A stretch of 38,152 bases of DNA from Chloroflexota bacterium (GTDB lineage: Bacteria > Chloroflexota > Dormibacteria > CF-121), in NCBI GenBank assembly GCA_005889535.1, contig VBHC01000124.1:1-38152 (forward strand). Direction: 5' to 3'. Shown here one piece after another: positions 10,530 to 17,172 of this stretch; the first letter of the stretch is position 1; each line of letters starts with the position of its first letter. A model generated the notes under the pieces. It searched no databases and was not told the origin of the DNA. It was given only the letters and a program-made list of their open reading frames with translations. A program made the position numbers and the translations under genes.

Positions 10530-11111
10530 CTAGATGTTATCGAGGATCTTGCGGCGCTTCCGTTGAAATTCGCTCTCGGTGATGGCTCCGCGCTTGCGAA
10601 GCTTGTCCAGCTGACCCATGTCAGAGATCAGGTCCACGAGAGGCGAGGAAAGCCGCTTGTTCAGATGCCGATCTTCCTTCCCGTCAAACTCGACCGGCCT
10701 GGTATCCCAGGATTTCAAGTAGAAAAGGGCCTTGAGGGCCGTATAGGGGATGCCGAGGGTCTCGATTCGATCCTTCTCGACGCTCAGCAACCGCAAGGTA
10801 AGCCCGTGGCTGGCGTGATGCAGCTCCCCGTCGAGATAGCCCTTGAGGACCTCCCCATCCTGGAAGCGAATCGCCACCTTCCGCTCGGCCCGCGCCCGCT
10901 CCTCCGAGGAGGGTTCGCCAGCGGTGAGGGTAATCCGCTTGATCGAGGGGAAAGGGATGAGGGCGCGCTCGTTGTTGCTGGCCTCGTCCGGCATCTCGAG
11001 CTCGATATTTGGCTGATTCAGGCTGATGGTGCCCACCCGGCCCTCCATGATCTCGTCGTCTAGAAATCGGACGGTGACGGTGGTGGCTTTTCTGGCCCCC
11101 GGACTGCCCAT
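10530..11111 (-). CDS. Two-repeat DUF6982-like protein with C-terminal SHOCT domain
   Basis: A 193-residue cytoplasmic protein of unknown function. It has an internal duplication: VRFLDDEIMEGRVG...PFPSIKRI (about 13-60) and IRFQDGEVLKGYLDG...IPYTALKALFYL (about 78-132), both with the pattern 'RF-DGE-x-x-G ... P-x-x-x-K-x-(I/L)' of small beta-barrel domains of the DUF6982/PilZ-like type. The last 30 residues (LDKLRKRGAITESEFQRKRRKIL) are a typical SHOCT domain, a short helical tail found on many unrelated bacterial proteins. The start at ATG 11111 is supported by GAGGG at 11118-11122 and a TATAAT box. The downstream SBP gene overlaps or abuts its end. The domain assignment is from the visible pattern; the molecular role is unknown. 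Confidence 0.8.
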   Translation of the reverse strand: MGSPGARKATTVTVRFLDDEIMEGRVGTISLNQPNIELEMPDEASNNERALIPFPSIKRITLTAGEPSSEERARAERKVAIRFQDGEVLKGYLDGELHHASHGLTLRLLSVEKDRIETLGIPYTALKALFYLKSWDTRPVEFDGKEDRHLNKRLSSPLVDLISDMGQLDKLRKRGAITESEFQRKRRKILDNI

Positions 11112-11117
11112 TTGTGG

Positions 11118-11122
11118 CCCTC
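11118..11122 (-). promoter_or_regulatory. Ribosome binding site of the SHOCT-domain gene
   Basis: GAGGG on the minus strand lies 6 bases before ATG 11111 and supports that start. Confidence 0.55.
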
Positions 11123-11143
11123 GTGGAACTGGACGTCAGCGGC

Positions 11144-11149
11144 ATTATA
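11144..11149 (-). promoter_or_regulatory. Consensus -10 box (TATAAT) for the SHOCT-SBP operon
   Basis: A perfect TATAAT on the minus strand, within TCGTTATAATG (11143-11153). The predicted start near 11137 leaves a short leader containing the GAGGG site. No good -35 is seen. The surrounding 11-mer closely matches the boxes at 12195 and 19493. Confidence 0.6.
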
Positions 11150-11221
11150 ACGACCTAATTGCAGAACTCCTGCGAAAAGATCGCGGCCGTGTGACAAAGT
11201 TGGAAAATGCCTCAGAGAGTG

Positions 11222-11252
11222 TTGCCGGGCGCGCAAGACTGGGTGCTATGAT
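11222..11252 (+). promoter_or_regulatory. Extended -10 promoter for the sigma factor gene
   Basis: TGCTATGAT (11244-11252) is an extended -10 element. TTGCCG at 11222-11227 could be a weak -35 with a 19-base spacer. The predicted transcript starts near 11259 and includes GGGAGGG at 11269-11275. Confidence 0.45.
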
Positions 11253-11306
11253 TCGCCCGCGACTCGGCGGGAGGGACCTCACGTCGAACGATTTTGCCGA
11301 GTCCGG

Positions 11307-12188
11307 GTGGTATTCAGGGTAGTGACGCGAGTTGCCCGGGGGCCCTCGGATCTCGATCTGATCCGCGACTATCTCGCAGGCGATGTGGCCGCCTTCGATA
11401 CGCTCTTCAGGCGTTACCACAAGGCCATCTATGGCCTGACCTTCCGGCTGCTGCGCGACCGGCAACTGGCCGAAGACCTGACCCAGGAGACCTTCTTCCA
11501 GATTCTCCGGACGATCCATCGCATCAACGACAGCTTCAACTTCTCGGCATGGATCCACCGGATCGCCACCAACCTCTGCTACGACGAGCTGCGACGTCGC
11601 AAGAAGTTCCCGGAGGCCCAGGAGATCGACGACGAGGAGAACGAAGACTCCGTCCTCCAGGTGCCTGATGCGGACGCCCGCAAGAGCCCCGAGGTGGCAC
11701 TCGAGATCAGCGAGCTGCGGGATGCCGTGTGGTCGGTAGCCAGGCGGCTCCCTGAGAAATACCGGCTCGTGTTGACGCTGCGCGAGCTCCAGGGTTTGAG
11801 CTACGCGAACATCGCGCGGAAGATGAAAGTCTCCGAAAGCGCGGTTGAAACGCTGCTGCACCGGGCCCGCCGGCGCTTCAAGGAAGAGTATCTCTTCATG
11901 GAGGGCAAGGCCCAGACCGAGGAGTCGCGCTGCCCGACGATCGCGTACTTGCTGGACAACTTCCCGCCCGGAACCCTGCGGCGCGAGCAACGAAAGATGG
12001 TCGCCCAGCACCTCGATTCCTGCCCCGCCTGCACCGAGCGGTATCCCAATCCTCCACACCTCCAGCGCAACGACGTAGTGGTCCAGCTCAACACCGCCAT
12101 CATCACCCGCCGCCTGACGTCGAAGGCGCGTCATCCGAAGATCTCCTTCATGGACGGCCGCGTTCAGGGCGGCTACCGGAAGCACTAG
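11307..12188 (+). CDS. ECF-type RNA polymerase sigma factor with fused zf-HC2-like zinc-finger domain
   Basis: A 293-residue sigma-70 family protein that would direct RNA polymerase to a specific promoter set. Sigma region 2 spans about residues 17-98 (DLIRDYLAGDVAAFDTLFRRY...LAEDLTQETFFQIL...FSAWIHRIATNLCYDELRRR). Region 4 spans about 148-195 (LPEKYRLVLTLRELQGLSYANIARKMKVSESAVETLLHRARRRF). There is no region 3, as in ECF sigmas. After it, RCPTIAYLLDNFPPGTL...VAQHLDSCPAC matches the Cys...HxxxCxxC pattern of zf-HC2/ZAS anti-sigma domains, followed by a basic tail. No separate anti-sigma gene is adjacent, so self-regulation is inferred. The start is uncertain: GTG 11307 or GTG 11322. The strong GGGAGGG at 11269 is too far from either. 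Confidence 0.88.
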   Translation: MVFRVVTRVARGPSDLDLIRDYLAGDVAAFDTLFRRYHKAIYGLTFRLLRDRQLAEDLTQETFFQILRTIHRINDSFNFSAWIHRIATNLCYDELRRRKKFPEAQEIDDEENEDSVLQVPDADARKSPEVALEISELRDAVWSVARRLPEKYRLVLTLRELQGLSYANIARKMKVSESAVETLLHRARRRFKEEYLFMEGKAQTEESRCPTIAYLLDNFPPGTLRREQRKMVAQHLDSCPACTERYPNPPHLQRNDVVVQLNTAIITRRLTSKARHPKISFMDGRVQGGYRKH

Positions 12189-12194
12189 CCAGAA

Positions 12195-12206
12195 TCGTTA
12201 TATTGG
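12195..12206 (+). promoter_or_regulatory. Putative leaderless -10 element upstream of VOC gene
   Basis: TCGTTATATTGG contains TATATT at 12199-12204, ending 6 bases before GTG 12211. The expected transcription start coincides with the GTG. The identical 12-mer recurs at 19493-19504. Confidence 0.5.
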
Positions 12207-12210
12207 CCCG

Positions 12211-12645
12211 GTGGCCACGGGCGTGCAGGTCGTGTTCGACTGTAGCGACCCTGCCCGGATGGCGAGCTTCTGGGCGGCCGCCCTTCACTACAAGCTGCAG
12301 GATCCCCCACCCGGGTTCGACAGCTGGCCCGCCTGGCTGAAGGCCCAGGGCATCCCAGAATCGGAGTGGAACTCTGCCAGCGCTGTGGTTGACCCGGAGG
12401 GACGGGGACCGCGGATCTATTTCCAGCGCGTCCCGGAGGGCAAGGTCGTCAAGAACCGGGTTCACCTCGACCTGAACGTTGGCGGGCCGAGGACCGCACC
12501 GCCCGAGGAGCGACGCCGCGGGATCGACGCGGAGGTGGATCGGCTGGTTGCGCTGCAGGCTCGGAAGGTGAAGGCCCTGGAAGAACGAGGTGAGTATTTC
12601 GTCAACATGCTCGATCCGGAAGGCAACGAGTTCGACGTCCAGTAA
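12211..12645 (+). CDS. VOC/glyoxalase-like domain protein
   Basis: A 144-residue protein of the vicinal oxygen chelate fold, glyoxalase-like subtype. Visible markers are the opening beta-strand and helix QVVFDCSDPARMASFWAAALHY, the central RIYFQRVPEGKVVKNRVHLDL segment, and the closing FVNMLDPEGNEFDVQ typical of VOC second modules. Members range from metal-dependent lyases and dioxygenases to antibiotic-binding proteins. The residues expected to ligate metal are not fully evident, so no reaction is assigned. The start GTG 12211 lies directly downstream of a TATATT box at leaderless spacing and 22 bases after the sigma factor stop. It converges on the epimerase-like gene with a gap of only three bases. 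Confidence 0.8.
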   Translation: MATGVQVVFDCSDPARMASFWAAALHYKLQDPPPGFDSWPAWLKAQGIPESEWNSASAVVDPEGRGPRIYFQRVPEGKVVKNRVHLDLNVGGPRTAPPEERRRGIDAEVDRLVALQARKVKALEERGEYFVNMLDPEGNEFDVQ

Positions 12646-12648
12646 TCC

Positions 12649-13140
12649 TCAAGAGCTCGTCATCAGCTCCTCGAGGTCAAGCTGCTGGTAGTAGTCGATC
12701 TCCCTCGGGTACGGCAGCTCCGATTCGGCCAGCTGGATCAGGACGCCGTGGGTCTCCCGGGGATGAAGGAAGACTTCCTTCCACGCCGGATTCTCGAAGT
12801 TCGCATTGACGGGTCGCCAGCCGAGCGACTCGAGCTCACGCGTGCGGGCGGCGATGTCGCGTACCCGTAGGGTGATGTGATGAAGCCCCTCCCCACGCTG
12901 TCCCAGAAAATCGTGCAGAAATCCCGCTGAACCGACCGGCTCGATGAGCTCGAGCGTGCCGCCGCCCGGAAACTGAAACTGCGCCCAGCGGAAGCCCTGG
13001 GCCGCGTCAGTAGCCCCCATCAGATAGCGCCCACCGAGGACGTCCCTGATCAGCGGCACCATCGCCGCTATCTTCCAGGTGGCAATCGACACATGGTCGA
13101 GCCGGTCGGCGATGCCCCGACCACCCGGATCGGTTCCCAC
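12649..13140 (-). CDS. VOC protein of methylmalonyl-CoA epimerase type
   Basis: A 163-residue VOC-fold protein that resembles methylmalonyl-CoA epimerases. Two modules are visible: LDHVSIATWKIAAMVPLIRDVLGG near residue 14, and GEGLHHITLRVRDIAARTRELESLGW near residue 83. Metal-ligand candidates are the His of DHVSI, the Glu of LELIEP, the His of LHHITL and a Glu near the end (IQLAESE). It may epimerise an acyl-CoA or act on a related substrate. No methylmalonyl-CoA mutase genes are in the window to confirm this. The start GTG 13140 lies 8 bases downstream of TAAAAT. It is divergent from an acyl-CoA synthetase gene, which is compatible with acyl-CoA metabolism. Confidence 0.8.
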   Translation of the reverse strand: MGTDPGGRGIADRLDHVSIATWKIAAMVPLIRDVLGGRYLMGATDAAQGFRWAQFQFPGGGTLELIEPVGSAGFLHDFLGQRGEGLHHITLRVRDIAARTRELESLGWRPVNANFENPAWKEVFLHPRETHGVLIQLAESELPYPREIDYYQQLDLEELMTSS

Positions 13141-13148
13141 GGTGGCCG

Positions 13149-13154
13149 ATTTTA
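13149..13154 (-). promoter_or_regulatory. Putative leaderless -10 box for the epimerase-like gene
   Basis: TAAAAT on the minus strand ends 8 bases before GTG 13140. No Shine-Dalgarno site is visible. Confidence 0.4.
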
Positions 13155-13180
13155 GGGAAAGAGGTCTAGCATGGGTTGAG

Positions 13181-13187
13181 AGGAGGT
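13181..13187 (+). promoter_or_regulatory. Strong ribosome binding site of the acyl-CoA synthetase gene
   Basis: AGGAGGT ends 6 bases before ATG 13194 and fixes that start over an in-frame TTG at 13176. It is one of the two near-consensus Shine-Dalgarno sites in the window. Confidence 0.75.
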
Positions 13188-13193
13188 GCGCCG

Positions 13194-14834
13194 ATGCCGA
13201 CCCCGTCCTACGCGCACGGTGCCAGCGATGTCCCGCTCCTTGGCGAGACCATCATCCAGAACCTCAGGCAGACGGCTCGTCGGGTTCCCGACCACGAGGC
13301 CCTGGTCGTCCCCCACCAGCGCTATCGCGCCACGTATAGAGAATTCTGGGACCAGGTTAACGCCGCGAGCCGCGGCCTGCTCTCTCGGGGGGTGCGCAAG
13401 GGCGATCGGGTTGGCATCTGGGCTCCGAACCGTTATGAGTGGGTATTGATCCAATATGCCACCGCGGGCATCGGAGCAATCCTTGTCAACATCAATCCGG
13501 CGTATCGTGCCCATGAGCTGGAGTACGCCCTGCAGCAGTCGGGCACCTCGCTGCTCATCCATGCCCGCGGTTTTCGTTCCGCTGATTACGCCGCGCTGGT
13601 CAGAGAGGTACGGTCCCGGTGTCCAGAACTCAGAGCCACCTTGACGCTGGAAGACGACTGGACACCACTGATGGAGGCCGCGGAAAGGGTCTCGAGCGAG
13701 ACCCTCGCTGAGCGGGAAGCCGCCCTGCAATTCGACGACCCCATCAATATCCAGTACACAAGCGGTACCACCGGGTTTCCGAAGGGCGCGACCCTGTCGC
13801 ACCACAATATCCTCAACAATGGCTTCTTCATAGGTGAGGCGGTTCGATACAGCGAGCAAGACCGGGTCTGCATTCCGGTGCCCTTCTACCATTGTTTCGG
13901 AATGGTGCTCGGCAACCTGGCCTGCACTACTCATGGGGCTTGCATCGTAGTTCCGGGCGAAGCCTATGACCCAGCCAGTGTGCTCAGCACCGTGCAAGAC
14001 GAGCGTTGTACTTCCCTTTATGGCGTTCCGACGATGTTCATTGGGGAACTCGACCACCCAAATTTCAAGCGCTTCGATCTCGGCTCTTTGCGTACCGGGA
14101 TCATGGCCGGCTCGCCGTGTCCGGTCGAGGTCATGAAGCGGGTGCAAAACGAAATGCGGATGACCGAAGTGACGATCGCCTATGGGATGACCGAAACTTC
14201 GCCGGTCTCCACCCAGAGCCACACCGACGACCCGCTGGAGAAGCGAGTGACCACCGTTGGAGCGCCTCACCCACACATCGAGATCAAGGTCGTCGACCCC
14301 GACACCGGCCGGTTGGTGCCCAGAGGGACTCCGGGCGAATTCTGCACGCGCGGCTACTCGGTCATGCTCGGTTACTGGAACAACGACGCGGCCACGCATG
14401 AAGCCATCGACGCGGCCCGCTGGATGCACACGGGCGATCTGGCGGTGATGGACGACGACGGCTATCTCAACATCGTCGGGCGGATCAAGGACATGGTTAT
14501 CCGAGGTGGCGAAAATGTTTATCCGCGCGAGGTTGAGGAGTTCCTCTACTCGCATCCGGCCGTGTCGGACGTGCAGGTAATAGGGGTCCCAGACGAGAAA
14601 TACGGCGAGGAGATCATGGCCTGGATCAAGCGGCGTCCTGGAGCCCAGGTCACTGGCGACGAACTGCGCGACTTCTGCCGCGGGAGGATCGCCAGCTACA
14701 AGATCCCCCGCTACTGGAAGTTCGTCGACGGCTTTCCAATGACTGTTACCGGTAAGGTCCAGAAATTCAAGATGCGGGAGCTCGCGGTCCAGGAACTGGG
14801 ACTGGAGAAAGCGGCCGCCGTCCAAACGGCCTAA
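13194..14834 (+). CDS. AMP-forming acyl-CoA synthetase (fatty-acid:CoA ligase family)
   Basis: A 546-residue member of the ANL adenylate-forming superfamily that activates a carboxylic acid with ATP and couples it to CoA. Core motifs are intact: the phosphate-binding loop [11 protein letters not shown], the aromatic-Gly motif YGMTETSP, the hinge and ribose-binding segment [38 protein letters not shown], and the catalytic lysine in the C-terminal TVTGKVQK. This profile resembles medium- or long-chain fatty-acyl-CoA synthetases such as the FadD/ACSF2 group. Exact chain-length preference cannot be read. It has its own RBS and is divergent from the epimerase-like VOC gene. Its 3' end overlaps the stop of the glycerate kinase gene on the opposite strand. 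Confidence 0.93.
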   Translation: MPTPSYAHGASDVPLLGETIIQNLRQTARRVPDHEALVVPHQRYRATYREFWDQVNAASRGLLSRGVRKGDRVGIWAPNRYEWVLIQYATAGIGAILVNINPAYRAHELEYALQQSGTSLLIHARGFRSADYAALVREVRSRCPELRATLTLEDDWTPLMEAAERVSSETLAEREAALQFDDPINIQYTSGTTGFPKGATLSHHNILNNGFFIGEAVRYSEQDRVCIPVPFYHCFGMVLGNLACTTHGACIVVPGEAYDPASVLSTVQDERCTSLYGVPTMFIGELDHPNFKRFDLGSLRTGIMAGSPCPVEVMKRVQNEMRMTEVTIAYGMTETSPVSTQSHTDDPLEKRVTTVGAPHPHIEIKVVDPDTGRLVPRGTPGEFCTRGYSVMLGYWNNDAATHEAIDAARWMHTGDLAVMDDDGYLNIVGRIKDMVIRGGENVYPREVEEFLYSHPAVSDVQVIGVPDEKYGEEIMAWIKRRPGAQVTGDELRDFCRGRIASYKIPRYWKFVDGFPMTVTGKVQKFKMRELAVQELGLEKAAAVQTA

Positions 14835-15991
14835 GACCTCGGTTCAACCCGTGTCGCCAGACGCCGGCCGGTCTGCAGCAAACGCATCGCCCGGGTCGTT
14901 GCGCGTACCAGCAGAGGGCGCGCCTGCGCGATGGCATCTTCGAGCGAGCATGCCTCGACCACGGTCGCCTCAAGTCCGTCGAAGAGCGGGCGAAGCTCGA
15001 CTTCATCGGCGATACTGCCGCCCAACCCGACGACCGGGATGGCGGCATTGCGCGCATGCCGGGCGACGGCTGCCGGCCCCTTGCCAAAGCGCGCCGTCTG
15101 GGAGTCGAGCCGGCCTTCGCCGGTGATCACGAGGTCAGCGCCCCTGATCCGGTCGTCGAGGCTCAGCGCTTCCATTACCATCTCGGCGCCTGGGCGCAAC
15201 CGCGCTCCCGTGAACGCCACCAACCCGGCCCCAAGACCGCCCGCCGCGCCGGCACCGGGCAGCCGCTCAACATCCTCGCCGAGGTCTCGCCGAATGATCT
15301 CGGCGAAGTGCTCGAGGGCCGCGTCGAGCTCCGCCACTATCTCCGGGGTGGCCCCCTTCTGGGGCCCATAGACGGCACTCGCGCCGCTGGGCCCGGTCAG
15401 CGGGTTGGTGACATCACACGCGACGTCGACCTCGGCGCTCTTCCAGTCGCCATGCACGCCACCAACGTGGATGCGGGCCAGCTTCTGTAAGGCCCGGCCG
15501 CCAGGGGACAACTCGTGGCCAGTCTCGTCGAGCAGGTGGTAGCCGAGTGCTTGTGCCATGCCCGCGCCCCCGTCGTTGGTGGCACTGCCCCCGATACCCA
15601 CGATGAAGTGACGCGCTCCGGCGTCGTAGGCGTGCTGCAGCAGTTCGCCGACCCCGAACGTCGTCGTCACACGGGGATCGCGGCGTTGCGGCGGCACCAG
15701 TGCCAGGCCAGCTGCCTTCGCCATCTCGATGACGGCTGTTTTCCTGTTATCGATCAAGCCGTAGTCGGCGTCGATAGGATCCGTGAGCGGCCCGCGCACT
15801 CGCAGCGTCCGACGTTCACCGTTGGTTGCCGCGACCAGGGCGTCAACCGTCCCATCGCCGCCATCGGCTATCGGCACGAGCACCAGGTCGGCATCGGCCG
15901 CCGCTGCCAGGACGCCATCGCGAATCGCCTCAGCGGCCTCGAGCGCCGATAGCGAGCCCTTGAACGCGTTGGGCGCGATCACGATGCGCAT
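14831..15991 (-). CDS. Glycerate kinase (glycerate 2-kinase, GarK/GlxK family)
   Basis: A 386-residue enzyme that phosphorylates D-glycerate with ATP, feeding glyoxylate, serine or sugar-acid carbon into glycolysis. The family start [20 protein letters not shown] is present, as are [12 protein letters not shown] (about 42-53) and the [19 protein letters not shown] loop. [10 protein letters not shown] and GLGGSIADE lie near the C-terminus. It follows ilvE by 16 bases on the same strand, so the two are probably co-transcribed. No glyoxylate carboligase or tartronate semialdehyde reductase is nearby. The stop codon shares bases with the convergent acyl-CoA synthetase stop (overlap of 4 bases). 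Confidence 0.93.
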   Translation of the reverse strand: MRIVIAPNAFKGSLSALEAAEAIRDGVLAAAADADLVLVPIADGGDGTVDALVAATNGERRTLRVRGPLTDPIDADYGLIDNRKTAVIEMAKAAGLALVPPQRRDPRVTTTFGVGELLQHAYDAGARHFIVGIGGSATNDGGAGMAQALGYHLLDETGHELSPGGRALQKLARIHVGGVHGDWKSAEVDVACDVTNPLTGPSGASAVYGPQKGATPEIVAELDAALEHFAEIIRRDLGEDVERLPGAGAAGGLGAGLVAFTGARLRPGAEMVMEALSLDDRIRGADLVITGEGRLDSQTARFGKGPAAVARHARNAAIPVVGLGGSIADEVELRPLFDGLEATVVEACSLEDAIAQARPLLVRATTRAMRLLQTGRRLATRVEPRS

Positions 15992-16007
15992 CAGCGCATC
16001 AAAAGCG

Positions 16008-16979
16008 CTAGTAAACCGGAGTCAGCCAGCTACGGTACTTGCTGTTGCGTCCGCGGACGATGTCGAAGTAGAGCTTCTGCAGCCGGCTCACCACGGGGCC
16101 CACCTGGCCGTCGCCGATCGGACGGCGGTCAACGTCGATCACCGGCGAGATCTGCGCCCCCGTGCCGCAGAGAAAAATCTCGTCCGCGATGTACAGCTCG
16201 GAACGATCGATCGATCGCTCAACCACTTCGATATCCAGCTCGTTCCGCAGCAGCTCCATGATGCCGAGCCGGGTGAGTCCTTCCAGGATGTTGTCGGAGG
16301 TGGGCGGGGTGAACGCCTTGCCGTCGCGCAGCAAGAAGATGTTTTCCGCGCTACCCTCGCAGACGTGACCCTCCTGGGTCAGCATGATCGCCTCATCGAA
16401 GCCGTTCTCCATGGCTTCACTCTTGGCCAGTGCCGAGTTCACGTAGATCCCGGTGATCTTGGCCCGGGCGGGAGCGGCGTTGTCGTCGATCCGCCGCCAG
16501 CTCGATACCATACAGCGGATGCCGCGATCGACGTCGACGTAGTTGCCAAATGGCGTGACGTAGATGGCAAACGAGTCTTTCAGATTATGGAGCCGGACGC
16601 CGATCTCTTCGGAGCTTTTGAAGGCTAACGGTCGTATGTAAACATCCTGTCGAAAGTTGTTCTTACGGACGAGCTCGATGCTGGTTTTGCAGAGCTCGTC
16701 CAGGCTAATCGGGATTTTGAGCTTTAACACCTTCACCGAACGCTGCAGCCGGGCAAAGTGCTCGCGCAGCTTGAGGATGAAGAGCTGCTCGTGCTCCGAG
16801 CTCCAGTAACCCCGAATGCCCTCGAATACGCCGGTGCCGTAATGAAGCGCGTGCGTCATCAAACCCAGCCGAGCGTCGGCGTAGCGCTTGAACTCGCCAT
16901 CGAGAAACACCCAGTACTGCGCCTGCTCCTTTTTTCGGGCCTCAGCTGCGCGGGTGATGCCCTCTGCCTTGATCGCCAT
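16008..16979 (-). CDS. ilvE: Branched-chain amino acid aminotransferase
   Basis: A 323-residue fold type IV PLP enzyme catalysing the last step of leucine, isoleucine and valine synthesis, or the first step of their breakdown. The PLP lysine is Lys174 in APARAKITGIYVNSALAKSEA. Other signatures are HYGTGVFEGIRGY (about 46-58), GFDEAIMLTQEGHVCEGSAENIF, and the C-terminal EIFLCGTGAQISPV. The start is ATG 16979, supported by AGGAGGT at 16989-16995; a longer frame up to 17258 would cross the promoter and is rejected. A TATAAT box at 17058-17063 gives a leader of about 70 bases with a hairpin. The glycerate kinase gene lies 16 bases downstream. Confidence 0.95.
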   Translation of the reverse strand: MAIKAEGITRAAEARKKEQAQYWVFLDGEFKRYADARLGLMTHALHYGTGVFEGIRGYWSSEHEQLFILKLREHFARLQRSVKVLKLKIPISLDELCKTSIELVRKNNFRQDVYIRPLAFKSSEEIGVRLHNLKDSFAIYVTPFGNYVDVDRGIRCMVSSWRRIDDNAAPARAKITGIYVNSALAKSEAMENGFDEAIMLTQEGHVCEGSAENIFLLRDGKAFTPPTSDNILEGLTRLGIMELLRNELDIEVVERSIDRSELYIADEIFLCGTGAQISPVIDVDRRPIGDGQVGPVVSRLQKLYFDIVRGRNSKYRSWLTPVY

Positions 16980-16988
16980 CCGGGGACG

Positions 16989-16995
16989 ACCTCCT
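16989..16995 (-). promoter_or_regulatory. Strong ribosome binding site of ilvE
   Basis: AGGAGGT on the minus strand, 9 bases upstream of ATG 16979; this decides the start of ilvE. Confidence 0.75.
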
Positions 16996-17023
16996 TTTGC
17001 CCTGTGAACAGGCTGCGTGAACT

Positions 17024-17050
17024 GGGTCCGAATGTCGTTCTCCCGGACCC
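17024..17050 (-). promoter_or_regulatory. Stem-loop at the 5' end of the ilvE leader
   Basis: GGGTCCG and CGGACCC (arms 17044-17050 and 17024-17030) form a perfect 7-bp stem with a 13-base loop. It lies immediately after the predicted transcription start (~17051). A smaller CCTG/CAGG hairpin follows at 17001-17012, just before the RBS. It could protect the 5' end or act in attenuation; no leader peptide rich in branched-chain codons is seen. Confidence 0.4.
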
Positions 17051-17057
17051 TGCGTCG

Positions 17058-17063
17058 ATTATA
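17058..17063 (-). promoter_or_regulatory. Consensus -10 box (TATAAT) of ilvE-glycerate kinase operon
   Basis: A perfect TATAAT on the minus strand within GGGCATATAATCG. The predicted transcript begins near 17051. No clear -35. Confidence 0.55.
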
Positions 17064-17141
17064 TGCCCGCTTCCGAGGCCCCGGATAGGGCCCAATGGAT
17101 GTAACGAAACGGGCGGGAAATGAGTTCAAAAAATGCTGTGC

Positions 17142-17147
17142 TAAGCT
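17142..17147 (+). promoter_or_regulatory. Extended -10 element upstream of yvcK
   Basis: TGCTAAGCT (17139-17147) is an extended -10 element. Predicted start near 17154, a few bases before the in-frame GTG at 17158 and 19 bases before ATG 17173. Confidence 0.35.
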
Positions 17148-17172
17148 TGGGGCGCCGGTGGCACCCTTACGT

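Noticed and set aside
13152-14825. A 557-codon open frame antisense to the acyl-CoA synthetase
   Set aside because: The sense frame has all adenylating-enzyme motifs and its own strong RBS; the antisense frame shows no family features.
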